From: Nocardioides sp. SYSU D00038
Lineage (GTDB): Bacteria; Actinomycetota; Actinomycetes; Propionibacteriales; Nocardioidaceae
NCBI RefSeq assembly: GCF_016924665.1
Contig: NZ_JAFFJT010000005.1
Coordinates: 124,001 to 188,000, forward strand
Length of the DNA stretch: 64,000 nucleotides
Direction: 5' to 3'
The position numbers and the translations under genes were made by a program. Of the stretch, positions 41,992 through 49,647 are shown one piece after another (position 1 is the first letter of the stretch; every line of letters begins with the position of its first letter). The notes under the pieces were generated by a model. The model was given only the letters and a program-made list of their open reading frames with translations, was not told where the DNA came from and searched no databases.

Positions 41992-43391
41992 CCGTCGTGT
42001 CCCCCACCTCCGTCGTGTCGGTGGGCGCCGACCTGTTCGCCGACGCGGTGGCCGGGCAGGCCGTCGACGTCAGCCGCGTCGAGTGGCGCCCGCCGATGCC
42101 CGGCACCGAGGCCGACCTGGCCACCGTCGCCGCCGACCCCCTGCGCCGCGACGCCAACGAGCGCGCCCTGGCCGCGATGCTCGGCGTGACGGCCCACCTG
42201 GTCGACGTGGTGCCGGCCGCCAATGCGCTGGGCCTCGAGCCCGGCCAGTTCCTGCACGCGGGGCCGCCGATCGCGTGGGCGCGCGCCTCCGGCCCGCTGC
42301 GGGGGGCGCTGATGGGCGGGGCCGCGCTCGAGGGGCTGGTCGACGACCCCGACGACGCCGTCGCGCTGTTCGAGTCCGGCCGCACGGTGAGCCTGGAGCC
42401 GTGCCACCACCGCGGCGCCGTCGGCCCGATGGCCGGCGTCGTGACGCCGAGCATGTGGATGTTCGTCCTGGAGGACCTCGAGACCGGCCGGCGCACCCAC
42501 TGCTCGCTCAACGAGGGCCTCGGGAAGGTGCTGCGCTACGGCGCCTACTCCCCCGAGGTGATCACGCGGCTGCGCTGGATGGGCGACGTGCTCGGGCCGC
42601 TGCTGCAGGCCGCCGTGCGCGCCACCGGGCCCGTCGACGTGACCGGCATCCTGACCCAGATGCTCCAGATGGGCGACGAGGCCCACAATCGCAACCGGGC
42701 CGGCACGCTGATGCTGCTGCGCGACCTCGCGCCGGCGATGGTTGGCACCGGCCACGACGGCGCCGCCGTCGCCGAGGCGCTGCGCTTCGTCGGCGGCAAC
42801 GACCACTTCTTCCTCAACCTCGCGATGCCGGCCTGCAAGCTCGCCCTCGACGCCGCCCGCGGCATCGAGGGCTCGACGATGGTCGTGGCGATGGCGCGCA
42901 ACGGCACCGACTTCGGCATCCAGGTCGCCGGCACGGGTGAGGAGTGGTTCACCGGCCCCGCCCAGCTGGCCGACGGGCTGTTCCTCGGCGACTACGGGCC
43001 CGAGGACGCCAACCCCGACATCGGCGACTCCGCCATCACCGAGACCGCCGGCATCGGCGGGTTCGCGATGGCGACCGCGCCCGCGATCGTCCGCTTCGTC
43101 GGCGGCACCGTGCCCGACGCTTTAGCCACCACCCGCCGGATGCACGAGATCACCCTCGGCGAGAACCCGCGCTGGTCGGTGCCCGTGCTCGACTTCCAGG
43201 GCACGCCCAGCGGCATCGACGTGACCAGGGTCTGCCGCACCGCGATCCTGCCGCAGATCAACACCGGGATGGCGGGGCGCGAGGCCGGCGTGGGCCAGGT
43301 CGGCGCCGGGCTGGTCACGCCGCCGTCCGAGATCTTCCCGCTGGCGCTCGCCAGGCTGGCCGAGCTGGCGCGGGCGCGCGCCACGGCCTGA
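41988..43391 (+). CDS. DUF1116 protein (AllG/YlbE-like)
   Basis: A 467-residue cytosolic protein of the YlbE/YahG family. Characteristic parts are WRPPMPGTEADLATVAADP, ANERALAAMLGVTAHLVDVV, GPPIAWARASGPLRGALMG, SLEPCHHRGAVGPMAGVVTP, LTQMLQMGDEAHNRNRAGT and FVGGNDHFFLNLAMPACKLA. These are well conserved in the subunit that partners FdrA. Third and last gene of the divergent operon, linked by ATGA to fdrA. The strictly conserved polar residues (CHHRG, GDEAHNRN) suggest an active-site role, probably in carbamoyl transfer. Confidence 0.86.
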   Translation: MTVVSPTSVVSVGADLFADAVAGQAVDVSRVEWRPPMPGTEADLATVAADPLRRDANERALAAMLGVTAHLVDVVPAANALGLEPGQFLHAGPPIAWARASGPLRGALMGGAALEGLVDDPDDAVALFESGRTVSLEPCHHRGAVGPMAGVVTPSMWMFVLEDLETGRRTHCSLNEGLGKVLRYGAYSPEVITRLRWMGDVLGPLLQAAVRATGPVDVTGILTQMLQMGDEAHNRNRAGTLMLLRDLAPAMVGTGHDGAAVAEALRFVGGNDHFFLNLAMPACKLALDAARGIEGSTMVVAMARNGTDFGIQVAGTGEEWFTGPAQLADGLFLGDYGPEDANPDIGDSAITETAGIGGFAMATAPAIVRFVGGTVPDALATTRRMHEITLGENPRWSVPVLDFQGTPSGIDVTRVCRTAILPQINTGMAGREAGVGQVGAGLVTPPSEIFPLALARLAELARARATA

Positions 43392-43455
43392 GCCCGGTCG
43401 TTCAGCATTCATCCTCGCTAGACCAGCCGGGCCCGTCCCTTGCCGCGACATCGTT

Positions 43456-43481
43456 GCGTTACGTAACGTTACGACACGTAA
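43456..43481. promoter_or_regulatory. Operator-like box, second copy
   Basis: GCGTTACGTAACGTTACGAC then ACGTAA, 42 bp upstream of the start at 43524. It matches 24 of 26 positions of the box at 8322-8347. Here it includes the palindromes GTTACGTAAC and CGTAACGTTACG. Confidence 0.6.
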
Positions 43482-43523
43482 TGACGACCGGCTCGACGTC
43501 GAGCCCCTCACCTCGGAGTCCCG

Positions 43524-45185
43524 ATGAAGCGCACCCTCGCCGGCAGCAGCGTCGCTGCCGTCGCCCTGTCCTCGCTCGCCCTGGGCGCGACCACTGCCCC
43601 CGCCCAGGCCCACGGCGGCGTCGTGCCGCAGACGCTCAGCACGTTCGCCGACATGTTCACCGGCGACATCTCGGCCACCACGGCGGCGTACACGGTCTTC
43701 TACGTCGACGACGGGGTGCACGGCTTCGAGCCGTGGGTCACCAACGGCACCCAGGCCGGCACCCGGATGCTGGCCGACGTCCGCCCCGGCGCCGCCGGCA
43801 GCAACCCGGGCAGGTTCACGGCAGTGGGCAGCAAGGTCTACTTCGCGGCCACCTCGCCGTCGCACGGCGAGGAGCTGTGGGTCACCGACGGCACGCCCGC
43901 CGGCACCCACGAGGTCGCCGACATCAGCCCCAACGCCGTCGGCAGCCACCCGTCGGCCCTGACGGCCGTGGGCGACTGGCTGTACTTCTCCGCCGACGAC
44001 GGCACCCACGGTGCCGAGCTGTGGCGCACTCGGGGCACCGGTCCCACCACCTCGCTGGTCGCGAACGTGGCACCCGGGGACCAGAGCTCCGGCCCGCAGG
44101 GCATGGTCGCCCTGGACGCCGACACGGTGCTCTTCCGCGCCTACACCGTCGCCGAGGGCACCGAGCTGTGGCGCACCGACGGCACGCCGGCCACGACCTC
44201 GCTCGTCGAGGACGTCAACCCCGACGGTGGGTACGCCGACCCGACGGCGCTGACCCGCGTGCGCGACGGCCTGGTCGTGCTGCGCCTCGACGACGGGGTC
44301 CACGGCGACGAGCTGTGGCGCACCGACGGCACGGCCGCCGGCACGTCGCTGGTCAAGGACGTCAACCCCGGTCCTCCCGACATGGGCACCTTCCGCACGG
44401 TCCTGCTGGGGAAGCGGGTGCTGTTCGAGGCCACCACCGCCGCGCACGGGAAGGAGCTCTGGCGCACCGACGGCACCCCGGCCGGCACCGCGCTGGTCAG
44501 GGACATCTCCCCGGGCGCCCCGTCCGGCGACCCCGACTACTTCCGGGTTGTCGGCAACCGGCTCTTCTTCGCCGCGCAGGACTCGCGCGGTCGCGAGCCC
44601 TGGGTCAGCGACGGCACCACCGCGGGCACCCGCATCGTCAAGGACCTGCGCCCCGGCGCCGACGGCAGCTCGATCTCGTTCATCCTCCCCTACGCCGGCC
44701 GCGCGGTCTTCGCCGCCAACGACGGCGTGACCGGCGACCAGCCGTGGACCACCGACGGCACGGCGGCCGGCACCCTGCGCAGCACCCACGGCGCCGCGTT
44801 CCAGACCTTCGACCTGCGGGTGCACGGCGTCCACGGGCGCCGGTTGGTCCTCCTCGGCCACACCCCTCAGGGGTACGCCGCCCTGGGGCTCGACCTGGTC
44901 AGGGCACTGACCATCCACTCCGCCAAGCCCCGACTCAAGGTCAAGGGCGGCGGCAAGGCCAAGGTGGGTCGCAAGCTGACGGTCAAGCCGGGCGCCTGGG
45001 AGAAGGGCACCAAGCTCCGCTTCCAGTGGTTCCGCGCGGGCAAGAAGATCAAGGGTGCCGACAACCGCACCCGCAAGATCGTCCGCAAGGACCGGGGCAA
45101 GAAGCTCAAGGTCAAGGTGACCGGCACGCTGGCCGGCCACACCACCGTCGTCCGGTGGACGGTGCCGAAGCGCGTCGGGCGCTGA
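43524..45185 (+). CDS. Secreted ELWxxDGT-repeat protein, paralogue of the one at 8394
   Basis: A 553-residue exported protein with a signal peptide (to APAQAHG, about residue 32), eight ELWxxDGT repeats (for example GEELWVTDGTPAGTHEVADI and GDELWRTDGTAAGTSLVKDV) and the same C-terminal lysine-rich Ig-like module (AKVGRKLTVKPGAWEKGTKL, WFRAGKKIKGAD, KLKVKVTGTLAG). Length, repeat number and domain order match the protein at 8394, so the two arose by duplication. No terminator follows; the gene meets the convergent acyltransferase gene after 8 bp. Function unknown; extracellular or cell-wall location inferred. Confidence 0.83.
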   Translation: MKRTLAGSSVAAVALSSLALGATTAPAQAHGGVVPQTLSTFADMFTGDISATTAAYTVFYVDDGVHGFEPWVTNGTQAGTRMLADVRPGAAGSNPGRFTAVGSKVYFAATSPSHGEELWVTDGTPAGTHEVADISPNAVGSHPSALTAVGDWLYFSADDGTHGAELWRTRGTGPTTSLVANVAPGDQSSGPQGMVALDADTVLFRAYTVAEGTELWRTDGTPATTSLVEDVNPDGGYADPTALTRVRDGLVVLRLDDGVHGDELWRTDGTAAGTSLVKDVNPGPPDMGTFRTVLLGKRVLFEATTAAHGKELWRTDGTPAGTALVRDISPGAPSGDPDYFRVVGNRLFFAAQDSRGREPWVSDGTTAGTRIVKDLRPGADGSSISFILPYAGRAVFAANDGVTGDQPWTTDGTAAGTLRSTHGAAFQTFDLRVHGVHGRRLVLLGHTPQGYAALGLDLVRALTIHSAKPRLKVKGGGKAKVGRKLTVKPGAWEKGTKLRFQWFRAGKKIKGADNRTRKIVRKDRGKKLKVKVTGTLAGHTTVVRWTVPKRVGR

Positions 45186-45193
45186 CCCACCCG

Positions 45194-45868
45194 TCAGGCG
45201 TCGGCCGGTCGCTCGTTGTAGCGGCCGGCCGGCTCCTGTCCGGTCAGGGCCTGGATAGCCGCCATCACCTCGTCGGTGACCAGGCGGCGGGCTCGCCCGC
45301 TCGGCAGCCCGTCGAACCTGCCGGCGACCTCGATCGGCGCGCCGAACCGCACGGTCACGGGGCGCACCCGCGGCCGGCCGACACCCACGGGCTGCACCTC
45401 GTCGGTGCCGATCAGTCCGACGGGCACGACGGGGACGCCGGCGGTCAGCGCCAGGTGGGCCACCCCGGTGCGGCCGCGGTAGAGCCGGCCGTCGCGCGAG
45501 CGGGTGCCCTCGGGGTAGATGCCGAAGGCGTCGCCGCGGCGCAGCACCTCCAGCGCGATGTCGAGGCTGGCGACGGCCGAGGCGGTGTCGTCGCGGTCGA
45601 CGGGCAGCATGTCGAGTCCCTCGAACCACAGCCGCTGCAGCGTGCCCCGCAGACCGGTGCCGGTGAAGTAGTCGCTCTTGGCGAGGAAGGCGACCCGGCG
45701 CGGCACGACGACCGGGATCACCACGGAGTCGAAGAAGCTCAGGTGGTTGCTGGCCAGCAGCACCCCGCCCGTGCGCGGCACGTGGTCGAGGCCCTCGACC
45801 GTCGGCCGCCACAGCGCCCGGACCACCGGCGGGACGACCCGGTGGGGAAGGTCGAACAGGCCGGGCAC
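45194..45868 (-). CDS. 1-acyl-sn-glycerol-3-phosphate acyltransferase family (PlsC-like)
   Basis: A 224-residue membrane-associated acyltransferase. Motif I is NHLSFFDSVV (NHx4D), and motif III YPEGTRSRDG is well preserved; GLIGTDEVQPVG corresponds to the motif IV region. It transfers acyl groups to lysophosphatidic acid or a related glycerolipid in phospholipid synthesis. The GTG at 45868 is preferred because GGGGAG lies 9 nt upstream and LFDLPHRVVPPVVRALWRPT is a usual N-terminus; a longer frame would add an unlikely leader. Confidence 0.85.
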   Translation of the reverse strand: MPGLFDLPHRVVPPVVRALWRPTVEGLDHVPRTGGVLLASNHLSFFDSVVIPVVVPRRVAFLAKSDYFTGTGLRGTLQRLWFEGLDMLPVDRDDTASAVASLDIALEVLRRGDAFGIYPEGTRSRDGRLYRGRTGVAHLALTAGVPVVPVGLIGTDEVQPVGVGRPRVRPVTVRFGAPIEVAGRFDGLPSGRARRLVTDEVMAAIQALTGQEPAGRYNERPADA

Positions 45869-46089
45869 CGGGCCAGTCTCCCCCACAGGGCCCCGGAATG
45901 GCGAAGCGTGGCGCGACGGGCCCGGCCCGATCGGTGGTCGGTCCGCGAACCAGGTGGTCCAGATACGGGGCAGGGTATTTGGGCAAACGCTCGCGCCGGT
46001 GCGTCCGCACGCCCTATTTTCGTCGCGGAGAAGCCGATCCCCCCGGCTCCGGGAGACCGGAGCGACCACGGAACGACTTCAACGCGAGC

Positions 46090-46144
46090 AGCGGGCCCGA
46101 TCCGCCCCGGCCAACCCCCCAGGCCGCGAGCGGTCGGGCCCGCT
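46090..46144 (-). terminator. Inverted repeat downstream of the alkyltransferase-like gene
   Basis: AGCGGGCCCGA (46090-46100) and its exact complement (46134-46144) with a GC-rich 33-nt loop, starting 1 nt after the stop codon at 46146. The remaining 220 bp up to the acyltransferase gene show nothing I can name. Confidence 0.55.
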
Positions 46145-46145
46145 G

Positions 46146-46469
46146 TCACGTGGTCGTCTTCGGGCCCGGCGGACCGGGATCCCAGAACGCCGCGCGCAGG
46201 TCGACCGCCCCCGAGGCCCGTAGCGGCGTGCCCTCGTCGAGGTAGTGCGGTCGCGCGTTCGCCTCGTGGCTCGGCGGCAGCGACCCGTCGGCGCGGATCA
46301 CCCGCCACCACGGCACCGGGCCGCCGTGGCGCGACATGACCGCGCCCACCTGGCGGGGTCCGCCGCCCACGACGTCGGCGATGGCGCCGTAGGTCGTCAC
46401 CCGCCCGCGCGGCACCCGCTCGACGATCTCGAGCACCGCCTCGACGTACTCCTCGAGGTCGCGGGGCAT
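46146..46469 (-). CDS. Alkyltransferase-like (ATL/MGMT-family) DNA-binding protein
   Basis: A 107-residue protein with the DNA-binding domain of O6-alkylguanine transferases: RGRVTTYGAIADVVGG (helix-turn-helix) and PVPWWRVIRADGSLP. Where active transferases have the PCHRV cysteine motif, this protein has PWWRV, so it cannot accept the alkyl group itself; ATLs bind O6-alkylguanine and hand the lesion to nucleotide excision repair. It resembles Rv3204 of M. tuberculosis in its place beside moeZ. A TAGGTT box 7 nt before the ATG suggests leaderless expression. Confidence 0.86.
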   Translation of the reverse strand: MPRDLEEYVEAVLEIVERVPRGRVTTYGAIADVVGGGPRQVGAVMSRHGGPVPWWRVIRADGSLPPSHEANARPHYLDEGTPLRASGAVDLRAAFWDPGPPGPKTTT

Positions 46470-46476
46470 GCCCCGA

Positions 46477-46482
46477 AACCTA
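46477..46482 (-). promoter_or_regulatory. -10 box (TAGGTT) of the alkyltransferase-like gene
   Basis: TANNNT hexamer 7 nt before the ATG at 46469. It overlaps the short gap to moeZ and falls just outside the moeZ stop at 46486. Confidence 0.55.
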
Positions 46483-46485
46483 CCG

Positions 46486-47706
46486 TCAGTAGGTCGGCTG
46501 GCTGGGGTCGATCTGGTTGACCCAGGCCACCACGCCGCCGCCCACGTGCACAGCGTCGGCGTAGCCCGCGCCCTTCACGATCGCCAGCGTCTCGGCGGAG
46601 CGAACGCCGGACTTGCAGTGCATGACCACCTGCTTGTCCGAGGGGAGCTTCTCCAGGGCCGAGCCGTTGAGGAAGTCGCCCTTGGGGATCAGCACCGAGC
46701 CCGGGATCTTGTTGATCTCGTACTCGTTGGGCTCGCGCACGTCGACGAGCACGAAGTCACGGGTGCCCTCCTCGCGCTCCTTGAGCATGTGCTCGAGCTG
46801 CACGACCGAGATCGTCGAGCCGGCCGCGGCGTCCGCGGCCTCCTCGGAGATCGCGCCGCAGAAGGCGTCGTAGTCGATCAGCCCGGTGACGGTCGGGTGC
46901 TCGCCGCAGAGCGCGCAGTTGGGGTCGCGGCGGACCTTCAGCTTGCGCCACTCGAGCTCGAGGGCGTCGTAGATGACCAGCTTGCCGACGGCGGGCTCGC
47001 CGATGCCGGCGAGCACCTTGATCGCCTCGTTGACCTGGATCGAGCCGATGCTCGCGCACAGCACGCCCAGCACGCCGCCCTCGGCGCAGCTGGGCACCAT
47101 GCCCGGCGGCGGGGGCTCGGGATAGAGGCAGCGGTAGCAGGGGGCGTCGGCGCGACGCACGCCGTTCTCGTCGGTGGCGTGCGGCCAGAAGACCGAGGCC
47201 TGGCCGTCGAAGCGGTAGATCGACCCCCAGACGTAGGGGATCTTCAGGAAGTACGCCGCGTCGTTGACCATGTAGCGCGTCGCGAAGTTGTCGGTGCCGT
47301 CGACGATGAGGTCGTAGCCCTCGAAGACCTGCAGCACGTTGTCGTTGTCGAGCCGCTCCTCGTGGAGCACCACCTCGACGTAGGGGTTGATCTCGGCGAT
47401 CGACTCCTTGGCCGAGACGCCCTTGGGCTTGTCGATGTCGCTGACGCCGTGGATGACCTGACGCTGCAGGTTGGACTCGTCGACGGTGTCGAACTCGGCG
47501 ATGCCGAGGGTGCCGACGCCGGCCGCGGCGAGGTAGAGCAGCGCGGGGCTGCCGAGGCCGCCGGCGCCGATCACGAGCACCTTGGCGTTCTTCAGCCGCT
47601 TCTGCCCGGTCATGCCGACGTCGGGGATGATCAGGTGGCGGCTGTAGCGGCGCACCTCGTCGATGGTCAGCTCGTCAGCGGGCTCCACCAGCGGTGGGAA
47701 AGGCAC
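46486..47706 (-). CDS. moeZ: Adenylyltransferase/sulfurtransferase MoeZ
   Basis: A 406-residue E1-like enzyme fused to a rhodanese domain. The ThiF/MoeB part has VLVIGAGGLGSPALLYLAAAG (ATP loop), FDTVDESNLQRQVIH and zinc-binding pairs in PCYRCLYP and CALCGEH. The rhodanese part ends in the persulfide loop MHCKSGVRSAETLAIVKGAG with its catalytic cysteine. It activates and sulfurates small carrier proteins for molybdopterin, thiamine or cysteine synthesis (CysO in mycobacteria), so it may support the cofactor of the molybdenum hydroxylase at 33-37 kb. The GTG start at 47706 has GAGGAG 6 nt upstream. Confidence 0.92.
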   Translation of the reverse strand: MPFPPLVEPADELTIDEVRRYSRHLIIPDVGMTGQKRLKNAKVLVIGAGGLGSPALLYLAAAGVGTLGIAEFDTVDESNLQRQVIHGVSDIDKPKGVSAKESIAEINPYVEVVLHEERLDNDNVLQVFEGYDLIVDGTDNFATRYMVNDAAYFLKIPYVWGSIYRFDGQASVFWPHATDENGVRRADAPCYRCLYPEPPPPGMVPSCAEGGVLGVLCASIGSIQVNEAIKVLAGIGEPAVGKLVIYDALELEWRKLKVRRDPNCALCGEHPTVTGLIDYDAFCGAISEEAADAAAGSTISVVQLEHMLKEREEGTRDFVLVDVREPNEYEINKIPGSVLIPKGDFLNGSALEKLPSDKQVVMHCKSGVRSAETLAIVKGAGYADAVHVGGGVVAWVNQIDPSQPTY

Positions 47707-47883
47707 GGCATGCTCCTCGGATCGGTCTGGCTTCGGTCGACGTGGTCGCAACGCTCCCGCCCGTCGCCGTGTTCCCCATCGTCCCCGCTCCGGCGCCACC
47801 CGGCCGGACGGCGTCCCGTCATCCGGACCGAGGTGACCGGCGGGTAGGCTCGCGGCTGCAGATCGCACCGGGAGGAGCAGCAC

Positions 47884-48522
47884 GTGAGCGCAGGCCAGCA
47901 CGACGTCGACGGCGGCCGCCCTCGCGGCGCCCGGATGCCGCGTCGCGAACGCCGCGCCCAGCTGCTCGAGTCGGCCCTCGAGGTCTTCGTCGCCTCGGGC
48001 TACCACGCCGCCGCGATGGACGACATCGCCGAGCGGGCCGGGGTCTCCAAGCCGGTGCTCTACCAGCACTTCCCGGGCAAGCTCGACCTCTACCTGGCGC
48101 TGCTCGAGCGCTCCTGCGACCAGATCATCGCCCACTGCCGCGAGGCGCTCTCGTCGACGCACGACAACAAGCGCCGGGTCGAGGCGACCATCCGGGTCTT
48201 CTACGACTACGTGGCCAGCGAGAGCGGGGCGTTCCGCCTGGTGTTCGAGTCCGACCTCACCAGCGAGCCCGCGGTGCGCGAGCAGATCGACCGGGTGACC
48301 TCGGAGTGCGCGACGAGCATCGCCGAGGTCATCCAGGCCGACACCGGCCTCCCCGACGAGGCCTCGCGCCTGCTGGCCGTGAGCCTGGTGGGAATGGCGC
48401 AGGTCAGCGCGCGGTTCTGGTTGACGGAGGCCGGCGGCATCGGGCAACCCGACGCCGCAGCGCTGATCGCGGGGCTGGCCTGGCGCGGCATCGCCGGCTA
48501 CCCGCTGACCGACGAGCACTGA
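47884..48522 (+). CDS. TetR/AcrR-family transcriptional regulator
   Basis: A 212-residue regulator with an N-terminal helix-turn-helix (QLLESALEVFVASGYHAAAM, DIAERAGVSKPVLYQHFPGK) and a C-terminal ligand domain (DNKRRVEATIRVFYDYVASE, FRLVFESDL). It resembles Rv3208 in position, divergent from moeZ and upstream of the DUF3107 gene. GTG start with GGAGGAG 6 nt upstream. A TAGGCT box lies roughly 33 nt upstream of the start, so this mRNA has a leader. Ligand and targets unknown. Confidence 0.87.
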   Translation: MSAGQHDVDGGRPRGARMPRRERRAQLLESALEVFVASGYHAAAMDDIAERAGVSKPVLYQHFPGKLDLYLALLERSCDQIIAHCREALSSTHDNKRRVEATIRVFYDYVASESGAFRLVFESDLTSEPAVREQIDRVTSECATSIAEVIQADTGLPDEASRLLAVSLVGMAQVSARFWLTEAGGIGQPDAAALIAGLAWRGIAGYPLTDEH

Positions 48523-48554
48523 ACGTCTCACGAACACCAACAGGAGGAGCTGAC

Positions 48555-48776
48555 GTGGAGGTCAAGATCGGCGTGCAGCACGCGCCGCGCGAGCTGGTCG
48601 TGGACACCGACGAGACCGTCGAGGCCGTGGAGAAGCTGGTCTCCGACGCGGTCGCCTCCGAGGGGGTCCTGGCCCTCACCGACAACAAGGGCCGCCGGAT
48701 CGTGGTGCCCGCCTCTAAGGTCGCCTACGTCGAGATCGGCGGCGGCGTCGCGGGAGCCGTCGGCTTCCGCAGCTGA
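48555..48776 (+). CDS. DUF3107 small protein
   Basis: A 73-residue protein of the actinobacterial DUF3107 family (VEVKIGVQHAPRELVVDTDE, IVVPASKVAYVEIGG), the counterpart of Rv3208A/TB9.4. GTG start with AGGAGGAG 5 nt upstream. It follows the TetR gene by 32 bp and is probably co-transcribed. The sequence suggests a small beta-rich fold; its role is not established. Confidence 0.87.
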   Translation: MEVKIGVQHAPRELVVDTDETVEAVEKLVSDAVASEGVLALTDNKGRRIVVPASKVAYVEIGGGVAGAVGFRS

Positions 48777-48782
48777 CCCGGC

Positions 48783-49496
48783 TCAGGACGCCAGCCCGAG
48801 CCGCTCCATCCGCTCGGCGTGGCGCTCGGTCAGGCGGGTGAACATCCGACCGATCGCGGCCAGGTCGAGGCCCGGCCGGTCCACCCCGCCGGCCAGGAGG
48901 GTGGAGAGCGCGTCGCGGTCGGCGGCGACGCGCTGGGCCTGGGTGAGCGCCTCCCCCATCAGCCGCCGTCCCCACAGCGCCAGCCGCCCGCCGAGGCGGG
49001 GGTCGTCGGCGATCGCGGCCCGCACCCGGTCGACCACGAACTCCGCGTGCCCGCTGTCGTCGAGCGACGCGACCACGAGGTCGCGGGTGTCGGCGTCGAG
49101 GTACGCCGCGATCTCGCGGTAGAAGTCGTCGGCGAGCCCGTCGCCGACGTAGGCCTTGACCAGGCCCTCGTACCAGTCGGCCGGCGCCGTGTGCTCGTGG
49201 AACAGGTCGATGGCGGCGCGGAACGGCTTCATCGCCGCGAAGGGGTCGGCGCCCAGCTCGACCAGCCGCGCGTGCAGCCGGTGCACCCGGCCGAACTCCG
49301 CCGCGGCCATGGTGCCGATCGCGACCTTGTCCTCCAGCGTGGGCGCCAGCTTGGCGTCCTCGGCGAGCCGCTCGAAGGCGGAGATCTCGCCGTAGGAGAT
49401 CACCCCGAGCAGGTCGACCACCGCCTCGCGGTAGGCCGGGTCGTCGAAGACCAGCGGCCGCTCCTGCTCCGACTCCCGATCCGAGGATGACGCCAT
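48783..49496 (-). CDS. Ferritin-like-fold protein
   Basis: A 237-residue helical protein with a ferritin-like di-metal helix bundle: GVISYGEISAFERLAEDAKL, GTMAAAEFGRVHRLHARLVE (ExxH), and DSGHAEFVVDRVRAA. It resembles actinobacterial proteins annotated as hydroxylase for synthesis of 2-methylthio-cis-ribozeatin in tRNA, although that enzyme (MiaE) is not proven here. It occupies the place of Rv3210c in the conserved gene order. A TAGGGT box lies 6 nt before the ATG (leaderless). It is convergent with DUF3107 and ends 6 bp from it. Confidence 0.78.
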   Translation of the reverse strand: MASSSDRESEQERPLVFDDPAYREAVVDLLGVISYGEISAFERLAEDAKLAPTLEDKVAIGTMAAAEFGRVHRLHARLVELGADPFAAMKPFRAAIDLFHEHTAPADWYEGLVKAYVGDGLADDFYREIAAYLDADTRDLVVASLDDSGHAEFVVDRVRAAIADDPRLGGRLALWGRRLMGEALTQAQRVAADRDALSTLLAGGVDRPGLDLAAIGRMFTRLTERHAERMERLGLAS

Positions 49497-49502
49497 GCGC
49501 CG

Positions 49503-49508
49503 ACCCTA
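49503..49508 (-). promoter_or_regulatory. -10 box (TAGGGT) of the ferritin-like gene
   Basis: TANNNT hexamer 6 nt before the ATG at 49496. Confidence 0.55.
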
Positions 49509-49647
49509 CCGATACGCTGGGGCCAGCAAGCTCGACCGGTCGCCCTCGCGTGCGACCACGTATGTGCGCGGCAGACCCGCTCGAGAGTCCGCCGCTTCCG
49601 ACCCAGATTCGGTCCGAGACGGCTGAACTCACGAAAGCGAACACGGT

